DNA of 64,000 bases from Verrucomicrobiia bacterium (GTDB lineage Bacteria; Verrucomicrobiota; Verrucomicrobiia; Verrucomicrobiales; Akkermansiaceae). The DNA lies in NCBI GenBank assembly GCA_947462875.1, contig CANHQJ010000001.1:124001-188000 (forward strand), written 5' to 3'. The position numbers were made by a program, and so were the translations under genes. Position 1 is the first letter of the stretch; the number at the start of each line of letters is the position of its first letter. The notes under the pieces were generated by a model. The model saw nothing but the letters and a program-made list of their open reading frames with translations, had not been told where the DNA came from and ran no database searches. Positions 37,121 to 45,504 of the stretch are shown in pieces.

Positions 37121-38026
37121 TTGACAGAGTTCTGTGTGGAAATCTTGTCGTTGCTATGCGATAGATTTCGTGTGCAGTTGCAGTTTCGCGATCGGTGTCT
37201 TGTGTTTCCTCGTCGTCCTTTGATCATGGGGATTGTGAATGTGAATGATGATTCGTTTTCGGCGGATGGGAGTTTGGAGAAGGATGTGTTGGTGGCATTG
37301 ATCCGTCAGCAGATCGCGCAGGGTGCGGATGTGATTGATATCGGGGCGGAGAGCGCGCGGACGAATCGGGCGGCGATTGAGGTGGAGGAGGAGTTGCGGC
37401 GGTTCCGGTTGGTGATGGGGATGTGGCAGGAGATTTGGCAGGCCTGTGAACCCATCGATGCCCAACAGGTCTGGCCGCCGGTGCTATCGGCAAATACCTG
37501 GCGGCCGGAGGTGGTGCGTGGGGTGTTGGAGCTCGGTGCCGAGTGGGTCAATGACATGAGCGGCTTGCCCGATGCGCAAAATGCGCGGCTGTGTGCCGAT
37601 GCCGGGGCCGCCTTGCTGATCATGCACAGCGTGGGGGAGCCGAAGGTGCCCCATTTTCACCAACAGTGGGACGATGTGATGGCGAGCATGCTGCGGTTTT
37701 TCGAAGAGAAAATCGCCTTGGCCGAAGCGGCGGGCTTGTCGCGCGAGTGTCTCATGCTCGATCCGGGCATTGATTTTGCCAAGCAGAAAGAGGATAACCT
37801 GACGGTCTATCGGAATTTGGAGCAATTGACAGTATTCGGCCGCCCTTTGCTCGTGCCGGTCTCGCGCAAGACGGTGATAGCCGATGTGTTAGGCATCGCC
37901 GATCCGCGCGATCGTGATGCGGCGACGATCGCGTGCCTGACGTGGTGCATGCAGCGCGGAGGGAATGTTTTCCGCGTGCACAACGTCGAGGCGGCATCGC
38001 AGGTGGTGCGATGTTTTTGCGATTAG
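37121..38026 (+). CDS. folP: dihydropteroate synthase
   Basis: The TIM-barrel enzyme joins p-aminobenzoate to hydroxymethyl-dihydropterin diphosphate in folate synthesis. Family motifs are PLIMGIVNVNDDSFS (usually NVTPDSFS), DIGAESARTNR (usually GGESTRPG), NDMSGL, LMLDPGIDFAK and VSRK. The loop-1 sequence deviates at Thr-Pro. From a TTG at 37121 it would be 301 residues; a GTG at 37172 is also plausible because homology starts about 20 residues in. It overlaps the convergent serA by four bases. Confidence 0.88.
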   Translation: MTEFCVEILSLLCDRFRVQLQFRDRCLVFPRRPLIMGIVNVNDDSFSADGSLEKDVLVALIRQQIAQGADVIDIGAESARTNRAAIEVEEELRRFRLVMGMWQEIWQACEPIDAQQVWPPVLSANTWRPEVVRGVLELGAEWVNDMSGLPDAQNARLCADAGAALLIMHSVGEPKVPHFHQQWDDVMASMLRFFEEKIALAEAAGLSRECLMLDPGIDFAKQKEDNLTVYRNLEQLTVFGRPLLVPVSRKTVIADVLGIADPRDRDAATIACLTWCMQRGGNVFRVHNVEAASQVVRCFCD

Positions 38027-39618
38027 AACGCCATGACCAGAACACGCAGGATGCCTGGCGTGTTGCGAAGCGTTTCCAGCAAGGACACCGGTGGCTCCGA
38101 ATCCACTTCGATCACCGTCACGGCGCGTGAGCGGTCGGCGGTGCGGGAGAGGGCCATGTTGGCGATGTTCACGGAAGCCGCGCCGAGCAGGGTGCCTACG
38201 GTGCCGACCATGCCGGGACGATCGTCGTTCTCCACAAACAGGAACTGGCCGGAGACGTTGGTTTCCACGTTGTGGCCGGCGATGTGGACGATGCGCGGCT
38301 GGGTGCCGAGGAAAGTGCCCGCGACCACGATCTCATCGCTGCCTTTGATCACATCGACTTCGATCAGCTCGGTGTAGGGGGTCTCGATGGCGACCGAGGA
38401 TTTTTGCACTACCAGACCGAAGGCCTTGGCGACGGCGGGGGAGTTGATGAGGTTGACCTGCGCCTCGTTGCGGGCGGAGGAGAGATAGCCGGTGAGAACC
38501 GAGCGGGTGATGAGTTCGGTATCCATCTCGGCCACGGGGCCGGCGAAGGAGACGCGGATGGCATCGGCCTGACCGGGGCCGATCTTGGCGGCGAGTTTGC
38601 CCAGTGCGCTGGCAAGGTCCATGTACTTGCCGACCTCGGCGATGGTTTTGGCATCGAGGTTGGGCATGTTCACGGCGTTGCGGATTTCGCCGGTGACGAG
38701 GAAATCGCGCACCTGGTGGGCCACTTCGATGCCGACGTTTTCCTGCGCTTCCGCCGTGGAGGCACCGAGGTGCGGGGTGAAGACGGTTTTTTTCGCGGAA
38801 AACAGCGGGAAGTCGGCGGGCGGGGGTTCGACTTCATAGACATCGAGCGCGATGCCAGCAAGGTGGCCGGAGTCCAGCGATGCCTTGGCGGCGGCTTCAT
38901 CGACGAGGCCGCCACGGGCGCAGTTGATCACCAGCGCGCCCTTGTTCATTAGGGCGAGGCGTGAGGCGTTGATGATGTGTTTGGTATCGTCGTTGAGTGG
39001 AATGTGCAAGGTCACCACGTCGGCACCGGCAAGTGCCTGATCCACGGTTTCCGCGAGTTCCACCTTGAGTGCCTGGGCACGGGCGGCGGTGAAAAACGGA
39101 TCGTAGGCGATCACATGCATGCCGAAGGCCTGCGCGCGTTTGGCGAACTCCGTGCCGATGCGGCCCATGCCGAGAATGGCAAGGCGTTTGCCATACATTT
39201 CGCAGCCCTCGAAAGACTTGCGATCCCACTTGCCTGCGATCATCGAGGCATGCGCCTGCGGGATGTTTCGCGCGAGCGAGAGCATCAGCGTGAAGGCGTG
39301 CTCGGCGGTGGAAATGGTATTGCCGCTGGGTGTGTTCATCACCACCACGCCGTGATCGGTGGCGGCCTGGCGGTCGATGTTGTCAACGCCCACGCCCGCG
39401 CGTCCGATGGCTTTCAGGTTCTTGGCCGCGGCAAATACCTCGGCGGTGACTTTCGTTTGCGAGCGCACGACGAGACCGTGGTAGTCGCCGATGATTTTCA
39501 ACAGTTCTTCCGGCTTCAGGCCGGTGTTGACATCGACTTGGATTTCCGGAGCGGAGGCGAGAGCTTCGACCCCTTTTTCCGAGATGGGGTCCGATACGAG
39601 AACGCGAAATAGTGCCAT
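38023..39618 (-). CDS. serA: D-3-phosphoglycerate dehydrogenase with ACT domain
   Basis: The 531-residue long-form SerA starts serine synthesis by oxidising 3-phosphoglycerate. The substrate domain begins VLVSDPISEKGVEAL. The NAD-binding motif GMGRIGTEF, catalytic NCARGGLVDE and TPHLGAST are clear. After about 310 the ASB domain and a C-terminal ACT domain (FLFVENDDRPGMVGTVGTLL) follow, consistent with feedback control by serine. The start is supported by the family alignment; a promoter-like sequence ends nine bases upstream. Confidence 0.96.
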   Translation of the reverse strand: MALFRVLVSDPISEKGVEALASAPEIQVDVNTGLKPEELLKIIGDYHGLVVRSQTKVTAEVFAAAKNLKAIGRAGVGVDNIDRQAATDHGVVVMNTPSGNTISTAEHAFTLMLSLARNIPQAHASMIAGKWDRKSFEGCEMYGKRLAILGMGRIGTEFAKRAQAFGMHVIAYDPFFTAARAQALKVELAETVDQALAGADVVTLHIPLNDDTKHIINASRLALMNKGALVINCARGGLVDEAAAKASLDSGHLAGIALDVYEVEPPPADFPLFSAKKTVFTPHLGASTAEAQENVGIEVAHQVRDFLVTGEIRNAVNMPNLDAKTIAEVGKYMDLASALGKLAAKIGPGQADAIRVSFAGPVAEMDTELITRSVLTGYLSSARNEAQVNLINSPAVAKAFGLVVQKSSVAIETPYTELIEVDVIKGSDEIVVAGTFLGTQPRIVHIAGHNVETNVSGQFLFVENDDRPGMVGTVGTLLGAASVNIANMALSRTADRSRAVTVIEVDSEPPVSLLETLRNTPGILRVLVMAF

Positions 39619-39627
39619 GGCGCGCGC

Positions 39628-39656
39628 AGGCTAGTGTCGCGGGGGATGACTGTCCA
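39628..39656 (-). promoter_or_regulatory. promoter-like hexamers abutting serA
   Basis: On the minus strand TGGACA (39651-39656), a 17-base spacer and TAGCCT (39628-39633) lie so that only nine bases separate the -10 element from the serA ATG at 39618. By eye only. Confidence 0.45.
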
Positions 39657-39695
39657 GCGACAAAAGCGGCATGTCGCGCAAAATGTCGCAATCGC

Positions 39696-40988
39696 TCACG
39701 TCAGCAATTCCTGATCCGCGCTGGCGAGGTCATCCTGCACGGCCTCCGCCTCTTTGATTTTCTTTTCCCAGATGAAACGCCGGAACAAGACCTTGATCGC
39801 GGCCGTGAGGGGCACCGCCAGCAAGGCACCCACGAATCCACCGAGAATGACCGTCCAGAAGACCATCGAGAAAATCACCGTCATCGGATGCAGCCCCACC
39901 GAGTCGCCCACGATTTTCGGCGCGGTCACCAGCGAGTTGATTTGCTGCACCACCACAAAAATGATGACCACGCCGATCGTGTAGGACATCGGATCCAGAT
40001 TCCAGATGGCGCCGCCCTTGGCGTGGAACCAGCCGATGATGCAGGCCGGAATCAGGCAGAGGATATTGCCGATGTAGGGAATGACGCCGAGAATCGCCAT
40101 GAACACACCGATGAGAAACCCGTAGGGCAGGCCGTAAAACGTCAGCGCGATGCCGACCAGAATGCCATCGATGAACGCCACCAGCACCTGGCCGCGGAAG
40201 AACGAGATCAGGTAGCCGTTGATTTCCTGCAGGGTATCGATGAGCTCGCTCTTGAAGCGCGAGGCCCGGAGCGGCACGTAGTCGTGCCAATGCCGCTGGA
40301 TGCTGGCGGAGTCTTTGAGGAAAAAGAACAGATAGATCGGCACCATCACCAGGCCTAACACAAAGCCGAAGATGCCGATGATTTTCGAGGTGCCCAGCGT
40401 GGTCCACTCCCAGATGCGGCCCTTGTAATCATAGAGCATGCGTCCGGCGCGGGTGTCCCAGAAAAATTCCAGCGTGGCCGGCGCCTTGCGCTTGGGGATG
40501 GGTTCGATGACTTTACCCGTATCGTCCACTTCCGTGAGAACCCAGCCGACCACGTTGCCGCGCTGCTCGTTTTGTTGTTGGCGGAGAAAGGCGGCGATCT
40601 GCTTCGAAAGCGAGTCGTTTTCCGTCGATTCCACCTGCTTTGCAGTGGTCGCGCTGATCTTGTGGGTGAGCATGGCGCGCGCCTGATTGACGCCGGGGAG
40701 GATCGCGAGGACCAGCAACATGCCGCCAAGCAACAAGGCCGCATAGACCACGATCACCGCCTTGAGACGCGAGAGTTTCCAGCGCTCCAGGCGCCGGACC
40801 AGCGGATCGAGCAGATAGGCCACGATTCCGGCGACGATGACCGGGATCAGCACCGGCTGGAGAAAACCGAACAACTGTCCGGTCAACCAGATCAGCCCGA
40901 CCAGCAACAGACCGAGAATCAGGATCGACACGCCCGTGGCGGCATTCCACAGGGTGCGGATTTGAAAAGCAGTAGGATAATTTCTCAT
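39696..40988 (-). CDS. AI-2E family transporter
   Basis: The 430-residue protein has about eight transmembrane helices in the order typical of the AI-2E/PerM family: two near the N-terminus (25-75), a soluble stretch (about 100-200), and the remaining helices with family segments LGVIPYIGN and a late VFWTVILGGFVGALLAVPLTA. Members are permeases of varied or unknown substrates, including Na+/H+ antiporters, so the name does not prove autoinducer transport. It is separated from serA by about 80 bases and divergent from ispF. Confidence 0.9.
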   Translation of the reverse strand: MRNYPTAFQIRTLWNAATGVSILILGLLLVGLIWLTGQLFGFLQPVLIPVIVAGIVAYLLDPLVRRLERWKLSRLKAVIVVYAALLLGGMLLVLAILPGVNQARAMLTHKISATTAKQVESTENDSLSKQIAAFLRQQQNEQRGNVVGWVLTEVDDTGKVIEPIPKRKAPATLEFFWDTRAGRMLYDYKGRIWEWTTLGTSKIIGIFGFVLGLVMVPIYLFFFLKDSASIQRHWHDYVPLRASRFKSELIDTLQEINGYLISFFRGQVLVAFIDGILVGIALTFYGLPYGFLIGVFMAILGVIPYIGNILCLIPACIIGWFHAKGGAIWNLDPMSYTIGVVIIFVVVQQINSLVTAPKIVGDSVGLHPMTVIFSMVFWTVILGGFVGALLAVPLTAAIKVLFRRFIWEKKIKEAEAVQDDLASADQELLT

Positions 40989-41067
40989 GCGCGCTCACTG
41001 TGCTAGCAGAAAACGCGCCGCTGCCCATGAGAAAAATGCGCGCATTTTCAACACACAGGAAATACCA

Positions 41068-41097
41068 TTGCATGATCGCCGCATTCGAGACTAGTCT
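41068..41097 (+). promoter_or_regulatory. promoter-like hexamers abutting ispF
   Basis: TTGCAT, an 18-base spacer and TAGTCT end eight bases before the ATG at 41106, leaving no room for a conventional leader. By eye only. Confidence 0.4.
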
Positions 41098-41105
41098 GGC
41101 GGGGC

Positions 41106-41588
41106 ATGATAGGAATTGGATACGATGTGCATCGTTTTGCCGAAGGTCGCCCGCTGATACTCGGCGGAGTGGAAATTCCGCACACGCACGGGCTGGAAGG
41201 GCACTCCGATGCCGATGTGCTCTCACACGCGATTGCGGATGCCGTGCTGGGCGCGCTGGGCGAGCCGGACATCGGGCATTTTTTCCCGCCGGGAGACCCG
41301 GGCTGCAAGGACATCTGTTCCCTGCGCATTTTGGAAAAAAGCCGCCAACGCTGCGAGGAACTGGGCTTTCGATTGGTGAACATCGATGCCACCATCATCG
41401 CCGAGGCTCCGAAGGTGCTGCCGCATCGCGATGCCATGCGCGCGGCGATCGGTGCGGCGCTGGGACTCCCGCCCGCACGGGTCGGCATCAAGGCGACCAC
41501 CAACGAAACCATGGGCTTTGTCGGCAGGCGTGAAGGGATTGCGGCGATGGCAGTGGCCATGGTGAGCGCGATCCCTGCGGATGCCTGA
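41106..41588 (+). CDS. ispF: 2-C-methyl-D-erythritol 2,4-cyclodiphosphate synthase
   Basis: The 160-residue enzyme of the non-mevalonate isoprenoid pathway forms the cyclic diphosphate from CDP-methylerythritol phosphate. Metal ligands Asp7 and His9 (YDVHRF) and His41 (LSHAIAD) are in place, as are EGHSDADV, DIGHFFPP and the C-terminal KATTNETMGFVGRREGIAA. Length and start agree with the family. Other pathway genes are not adjacent. ftsH follows after 120 bases with its own leader. Confidence 0.96.
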   Translation: MIGIGYDVHRFAEGRPLILGGVEIPHTHGLEGHSDADVLSHAIADAVLGALGEPDIGHFFPPGDPGCKDICSLRILEKSRQRCEELGFRLVNIDATIIAEAPKVLPHRDAMRAAIGAALGLPPARVGIKATTNETMGFVGRREGIAAMAVAMVSAIPADA

Positions 41589-41596
41589 TGGGGGAT

Positions 41597-41614
41597 TTTG
41601 CAAAAATTTGCAAA
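41597..41614. promoter_or_regulatory. operator-like repeat upstream of ftsH
   Basis: TTTGCAAA-AA-TTTGCAAA is both a direct and an inverted repeat, about 95 bases before ftsH. It has the same 8-2-8 layout as the palindrome at 9507-9524. A TAGGCT hexamer at 41643-41648 could be a -10 element, but no good -35 was seen. Confidence 0.4.
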
Positions 41615-41708
41615 AAACATTTTCCTTTTCCCTTGTGTGGCGTAGGCTATCAGCAGATTGACCGTCGATGAAACACTTCGCTGAGGGTCACGCGTTTCCT
41701 TATTTACC

Positions 41709-44060
41709 ATGTCTGATTCATCGCCCCAACCGCAAGACTCTCGCGATCCGAACCGCAATGCTCCCGAATCTCCCGGGGTGAACTGGCGTCTGTTCGGCCT
41801 GCTGGGTGTTGCCCTGCTCGTCCTGACCATCGCCTATTTCAACACGGATTCTTTTGGCGGGAAGACGAAACAAATGAGCTACAGCGAGTTCCGCAAGGCT
41901 TATGATCAGGGGCTGGTCGTCACGGAAGATGTGCGTCGCCCGTTTGAAGTGGTCACCCGCGACAGTCTCTACATTGCCAGCGTGAGTGGTTGGCTCAAGC
42001 CCGAGCCCGCACGCGATGCGAACGCTACCAAACAACGCAGCGCTTTTCAGGTTCCGGTGGACATCGTGCTCAATCAGGATGTTCTCAACCGTGTGCTCGG
42101 CAGTGATTTGAAAATCACCCGCGCGGAGACCTTGCCCGCCTTGCCGGAAGCGGGAGAAATTCTCACACTGCAAGCCTTCCGCAAAGCGCTGGCCGCCGGC
42201 GAAGTGAAGCGCGATGACCTGCAATCGCCTCTGCGCGTGGTCATTGCCAAAGACAACTCCGCAGTGCTGGAAGGCGTGCGCGAGTGGCAGCCGATCATCG
42301 CATCTACCGCTCCGCTCGATCCGAAAACTCTCACCCGTTTCGAGGTCAAGGTGGACACTCTGATGCAAAAGGAGGAACTCTCCGAGCTGCTCGCCGCCGG
42401 CGCCAAGCGCACAAGCGTGAGCAATACCTTTGGCAACATGATGATCAGCTTGCTGCCCATCATTCTCATCGTGGCGGTGCTGATCTTTTTCTTCCGCCAG
42501 CAAATGAAGTCCGCGGGACGCGGAGCGATGAATTTCGGTCGCAGCAAGGCCCGTCTGCTGACGATGGACAAAAACAAAGTCACTTTCAAGGACGTCGCCG
42601 GCATTCAGGAAGCGAAAGAGGAGCTGCAGGAAATCGTCGAGTTCCTGCGCGATCCCCGCAAGTTTCAGAAGCTGGGCGGCAGCATTCCCAAGGGCGTGCT
42701 GATGGTCGGCGCGCCGGGCACGGGCAAGACGCTTCTCGCCCGCGCGATCGCCGGTGAGGCGGATGTGCCGTTTTTCTCGATCTCGGGCTCGGACTTCGTG
42801 GAAATGTTCGTGGGCGTCGGTGCCAGCCGTGTGCGCGATATGTTCGAGCAGGGCAAAAAGAACGCGCCTTGTTTGATCTTCATCGATGAGATCGATGCTG
42901 TTGGTCGCCATCGCGGTCAGGGCATGGGCGGCGGCAATGACGAGCGCGAGCAGACCCTGAACCAGATGCTGGTGGAGATGGACGGTTTCGATACCCAGGA
43001 GGGCGTGATCATCATCGCCGCCACCAACCGCCCCGATGTGCTCGATCCCGCGCTGCTGCGTCCGGGCCGTTTCGACCGTCAGGTCACCGTGTCGCTGCCG
43101 GATGTCAATGGCCGCGAGGAAATCCTGCGCGTGCACGTGAAAAAAATCAAACTGCAAGCCGGTGTGGATCTCTCCCGCATCGCCAAGGGCACGCCCGGAT
43201 TCTCCGGCGCGGAGCTGGCGAACCTCATCAACGAAGCCGCTCTGCTTGCCGCGCGACGCAACCTTTCCGCCGTCACACTCGATGAACTGGAAGAAGCGCG
43301 CGACAAGGTCCGCTGGGGCCGCGAGCGCCGCAGTCTCGCGATGAGCGACAAGGAAAAAATCGGCACCGCCTGGCACGAGGCCGGTCACGCCTATCTCAAT
43401 GTCATTCTCAAGCACTGCCACCCGCTGCACAAAGTCACCATCATCCCGCGCGGGCCCTACCTCGGCGCGACGATGTACTTGCCCGATGGCGACAAGTATT
43501 CCACGCAGAAAAAAGAAGCGCTCGATAGCCTGGTCATGACTATGGGCGGTCGTATCGCCGAGCAATTCCATAGCGAGGACATTTCCAACGGAGCCGCCGG
43601 AGACATCCGCCAGGCCACCCATCTCGCCCGTCAGATGGTTTGTGAGTGGGGCATGAGCGAGAAGCTCGGCATGATCGGCTACAGCGAAACCGAAGGCAGT
43701 TCCTTCCTCGGTCGCGATTTCGGCAAGAGCCGCGATTATTCGGAAGCGACCGCGCAGGCGATCGATGCCGAAATCAAAAAACTCATCGACGATGCTTACG
43801 CCAAGGCCGAGAAACTTCTCAACGAAGGCCGTGACAAGGTCGAGCTGATCGCGATGGCGTTATTGGAATTCGAAACTCTCGACGCCAGCCACGTGCGTGA
43901 CTTGGTGGAGTTCGGGGAAATGAAAGATCCGCCGCCAGCGCCGAAACCACCACCGATTCCTGACGAGCTCGCGAAAAAAGACGCAGCCAAGTCCGCGACG
44001 AAGGAGGAAACGCCCGACGATGGTGCCATCCCTGGCGAAGTGGTGGGCGCGCCGGCCTGA
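41709..44060 (+). CDS. ftsH: ATP-dependent zinc metalloprotease FtsH with duplicated periplasmic domain
   Basis: The 783-residue protein is about 140 residues longer than E. coli FtsH. Two transmembrane helices (about 27-44 and 244-262) bound an extended periplasmic region in which an FtsH_ext-like domain of about 88 residues occurs twice (57-143 and 153-239). The AAA module has Walker A GAPGTGKT, Walker [12 protein letters not shown] and the second region of homology [21 protein letters not shown] (only partly listed here). The peptidase has HEAGH and a downstream acidic ligand in [12 protein letters not shown]. It degrades misfolded membrane proteins. The C-terminal tail is Pro/Lys-rich. 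Confidence 0.97.
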   Translation: MSDSSPQPQDSRDPNRNAPESPGVNWRLFGLLGVALLVLTIAYFNTDSFGGKTKQMSYSEFRKAYDQGLVVTEDVRRPFEVVTRDSLYIASVSGWLKPEPARDANATKQRSAFQVPVDIVLNQDVLNRVLGSDLKITRAETLPALPEAGEILTLQAFRKALAAGEVKRDDLQSPLRVVIAKDNSAVLEGVREWQPIIASTAPLDPKTLTRFEVKVDTLMQKEELSELLAAGAKRTSVSNTFGNMMISLLPIILIVAVLIFFFRQQMKSAGRGAMNFGRSKARLLTMDKNKVTFKDVAGIQEAKEELQEIVEFLRDPRKFQKLGGSIPKGVLMVGAPGTGKTLLARAIAGEADVPFFSISGSDFVEMFVGVGASRVRDMFEQGKKNAPCLIFIDEIDAVGRHRGQGMGGGNDEREQTLNQMLVEMDGFDTQEGVIIIAATNRPDVLDPALLRPGRFDRQVTVSLPDVNGREEILRVHVKKIKLQAGVDLSRIAKGTPGFSGAELANLINEAALLAARRNLSAVTLDELEEARDKVRWGRERRSLAMSDKEKIGTAWHEAGHAYLNVILKHCHPLHKVTIIPRGPYLGATMYLPDGDKYSTQKKEALDSLVMTMGGRIAEQFHSEDISNGAAGDIRQATHLARQMVCEWGMSEKLGMIGYSETEGSSFLGRDFGKSRDYSEATAQAIDAEIKKLIDDAYAKAEKLLNEGRDKVELIAMALLEFETLDASHVRDLVEFGEMKDPPPAPKPPPIPDELAKKDAAKSATKEETPDDGAIPGEVVGAPA

Positions 44061-44091
44061 GGCGAGAATTTTTCATCACCCGATCACCACG

Positions 44092-44117
44092 GCGCTGCCT
44101 TCGGGGGGCGCTTGTGT
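44092..44117 (+). terminator. possible terminator after ftsH
   Basis: GCGCTGCC, a TTCG loop and GGGGGCGC can form an eight-position stem with one mismatch and a T-G pair, followed by a T-rich stretch. It lies 31 bases after the ftsH stop and before the release-factor-like gene. Confidence 0.35.
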
Positions 44118-44140
44118 TGTTTCAGGCACTCTTCACTTCC

Positions 44141-44542
44141 ATGATCTCCCCGGAAAAAATCCTCGCACAAGAAAAACGCATGCTCGCTTTGGGCATACGC
44201 GAGGAGGATTTGGTCGAGAAATTCATCCAGGGCTCGGGCTCGGGCGGGCAGAAGATCAACAAGACCTCCTCCTGCGTTTATCTGAAACATGAGCCCACCG
44301 GTCAGGAGGTGAAATGCCAGCGCGAACGCTCGCGCGAGTTGAATCGCTATCTCGCCCGCAAGGAACTGTGCGACAGGCTCGATGAAATCCAAAACGGTGC
44401 CATTTCGCGCCGACAGCAGGAAATTGAAAAAATCCGTCGTCAAAAGCGACAAAAATCGCGCAAGCAAAAACAGCGCATGGTCGCGGACAAACGCAAGCAA
44501 TCCGAAAAAAAGCAACAGCGCCGTGCCACGGGTGCGGAATGA
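44141..44542 (+). CDS. peptide chain release factor-like protein (GGQ domain only)
   Basis: The ATG at 44141 gives 133 residues. It has the peptidyl-tRNA hydrolysis motif GSGSGGQKINKTSS followed by VYLKHEPTGQEVKCQRERSR, as in class I release factors, but no stop-codon recognition domain. The C-terminal third is a Lys/Arg/Gln-rich helix, as in ArfB/YaeJ and mitochondrial C12orf65, which rescue stalled ribosomes by placing a basic tail in the mRNA channel. The start after ftsH suggests it may be co-transcribed unless the weak terminator works. Confidence 0.9.
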   Translation: MISPEKILAQEKRMLALGIREEDLVEKFIQGSGSGGQKINKTSSCVYLKHEPTGQEVKCQRERSRELNRYLARKELCDRLDEIQNGAISRRQQEIEKIRRQKRQKSRKQKQRMVADKRKQSEKKQQRRATGAE

Positions 44543-44590
44543 ATACCCGCTGATAAAGCCATCTCGGAAAATGCGTAGTGACCCGTGTCA

Positions 44591-45496
44591 ATGAAACGAT
44601 TCCTTTTTCTGCTTCCGTTAGTCCTGCTGGCCCTTCCTTCTTTTGCGCAAAAAGCGGCGTCCAAGCCGGGGGCGATCGGTGGCGATGCGCCTGCGGGGAA
44701 ACCTTATGTCTATAAAGAGAGCGCAGGCAAGCCGCGCAAGATGGAGATCTATTTTCCGCCCGGACACGATGCCGCGAAGGCGAAGGTGCCGGGCATGATT
44801 CTGTTCCACGGCGGTGGGTGGAGCGGGGGATCGTTGTCGCAGTTTCGCATCGCGTGCGCCTACTTCGCCAGTCGCGGCATCGTGTGTGCGACGGCGGAAT
44901 ACCAAATGCTCAACGGTGCCGATGCGAAAAAACTCCCGCCCGGCGTGACGAAAAAACGCGTCTGTGTCACCGATGCCAAAAGTGCCATTCGCTGGTTCAA
45001 ACAGCACGCCGGCGAGCTCGGCATCGATCCAAAACGCATCATCACCGGCGGCGGTTCGGCGGGTGGTCACATCAGCGCCCTGGCGACGCTGAATCCCGGT
45101 CTCAACGACCCCGCGGATCCGAAAGACATCGATACCAGTGTGGTGGCGTATCTGTGGTTCAATCCGGCATTCGAGCCCGGTGATGAGAAGGATGCGGAAA
45201 TTGACATCCTGCGCCATGTGAAAGCCGATCTCCCGCCCGCGATTGCGTTTTTTGGCGATCAGGACACTTGGAAAAAGGGCTGGGACATCGCGTTTGCAAA
45301 ATGGCAGAAGGTCGGTAACAAGAGCATCGACTACCAAATCGCCGCAGGACAAACGCATAGTTTTTTCAACAAGGATCCTTGGCAAACCGTCACGCTCATC
45401 GCCGCGGACCGTTTTCTGGTGAAACACGGCCTGCTCACCGGTGAGCCGACCTTGAAAGCCCCCGCCCGCGGTGAAAAACTGACTCCCGCTCCCTGA
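44591..45496 (+). CDS. secreted alpha/beta hydrolase
   Basis: The ATG at 44591 gives 301 residues starting with a signal peptide (MKRFLFLLPLVLLALPSFAQ). Motifs include the oxyanion-hole HGGGWSGG, the nucleophile elbow GGSAGGHIS, an Asp in FGDQDTW and the final catalytic His in QTHSFFN. This is the acetylesterase/lipase-like group (Abhydrolase_3/BD-FAE). The flavoprotein gene follows after eight bases, suggesting co-transcription. A role in breakdown of esterified glycans is likely but not shown. Confidence 0.88.
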   Translation: MKRFLFLLPLVLLALPSFAQKAASKPGAIGGDAPAGKPYVYKESAGKPRKMEIYFPPGHDAAKAKVPGMILFHGGGWSGGSLSQFRIACAYFASRGIVCATAEYQMLNGADAKKLPPGVTKKRVCVTDAKSAIRWFKQHAGELGIDPKRIITGGGSAGGHISALATLNPGLNDPADPKDIDTSVVAYLWFNPAFEPGDEKDAEIDILRHVKADLPPAIAFFGDQDTWKKGWDIAFAKWQKVGNKSIDYQIAAGQTHSFFNKDPWQTVTLIAADRFLVKHGLLTGEPTLKAPARGEKLTPAP

Positions 45497-45504
45497 CTGG
45501 TCGT

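Noticed and set aside
41718-43622. 634-residue open frame antisense to ftsH
   Set aside because: It lies entirely inside ftsH in the opposite direction, has a His/Arg/Asp-rich composition typical of antisense frames in GC-rich genes, and shows no domain.
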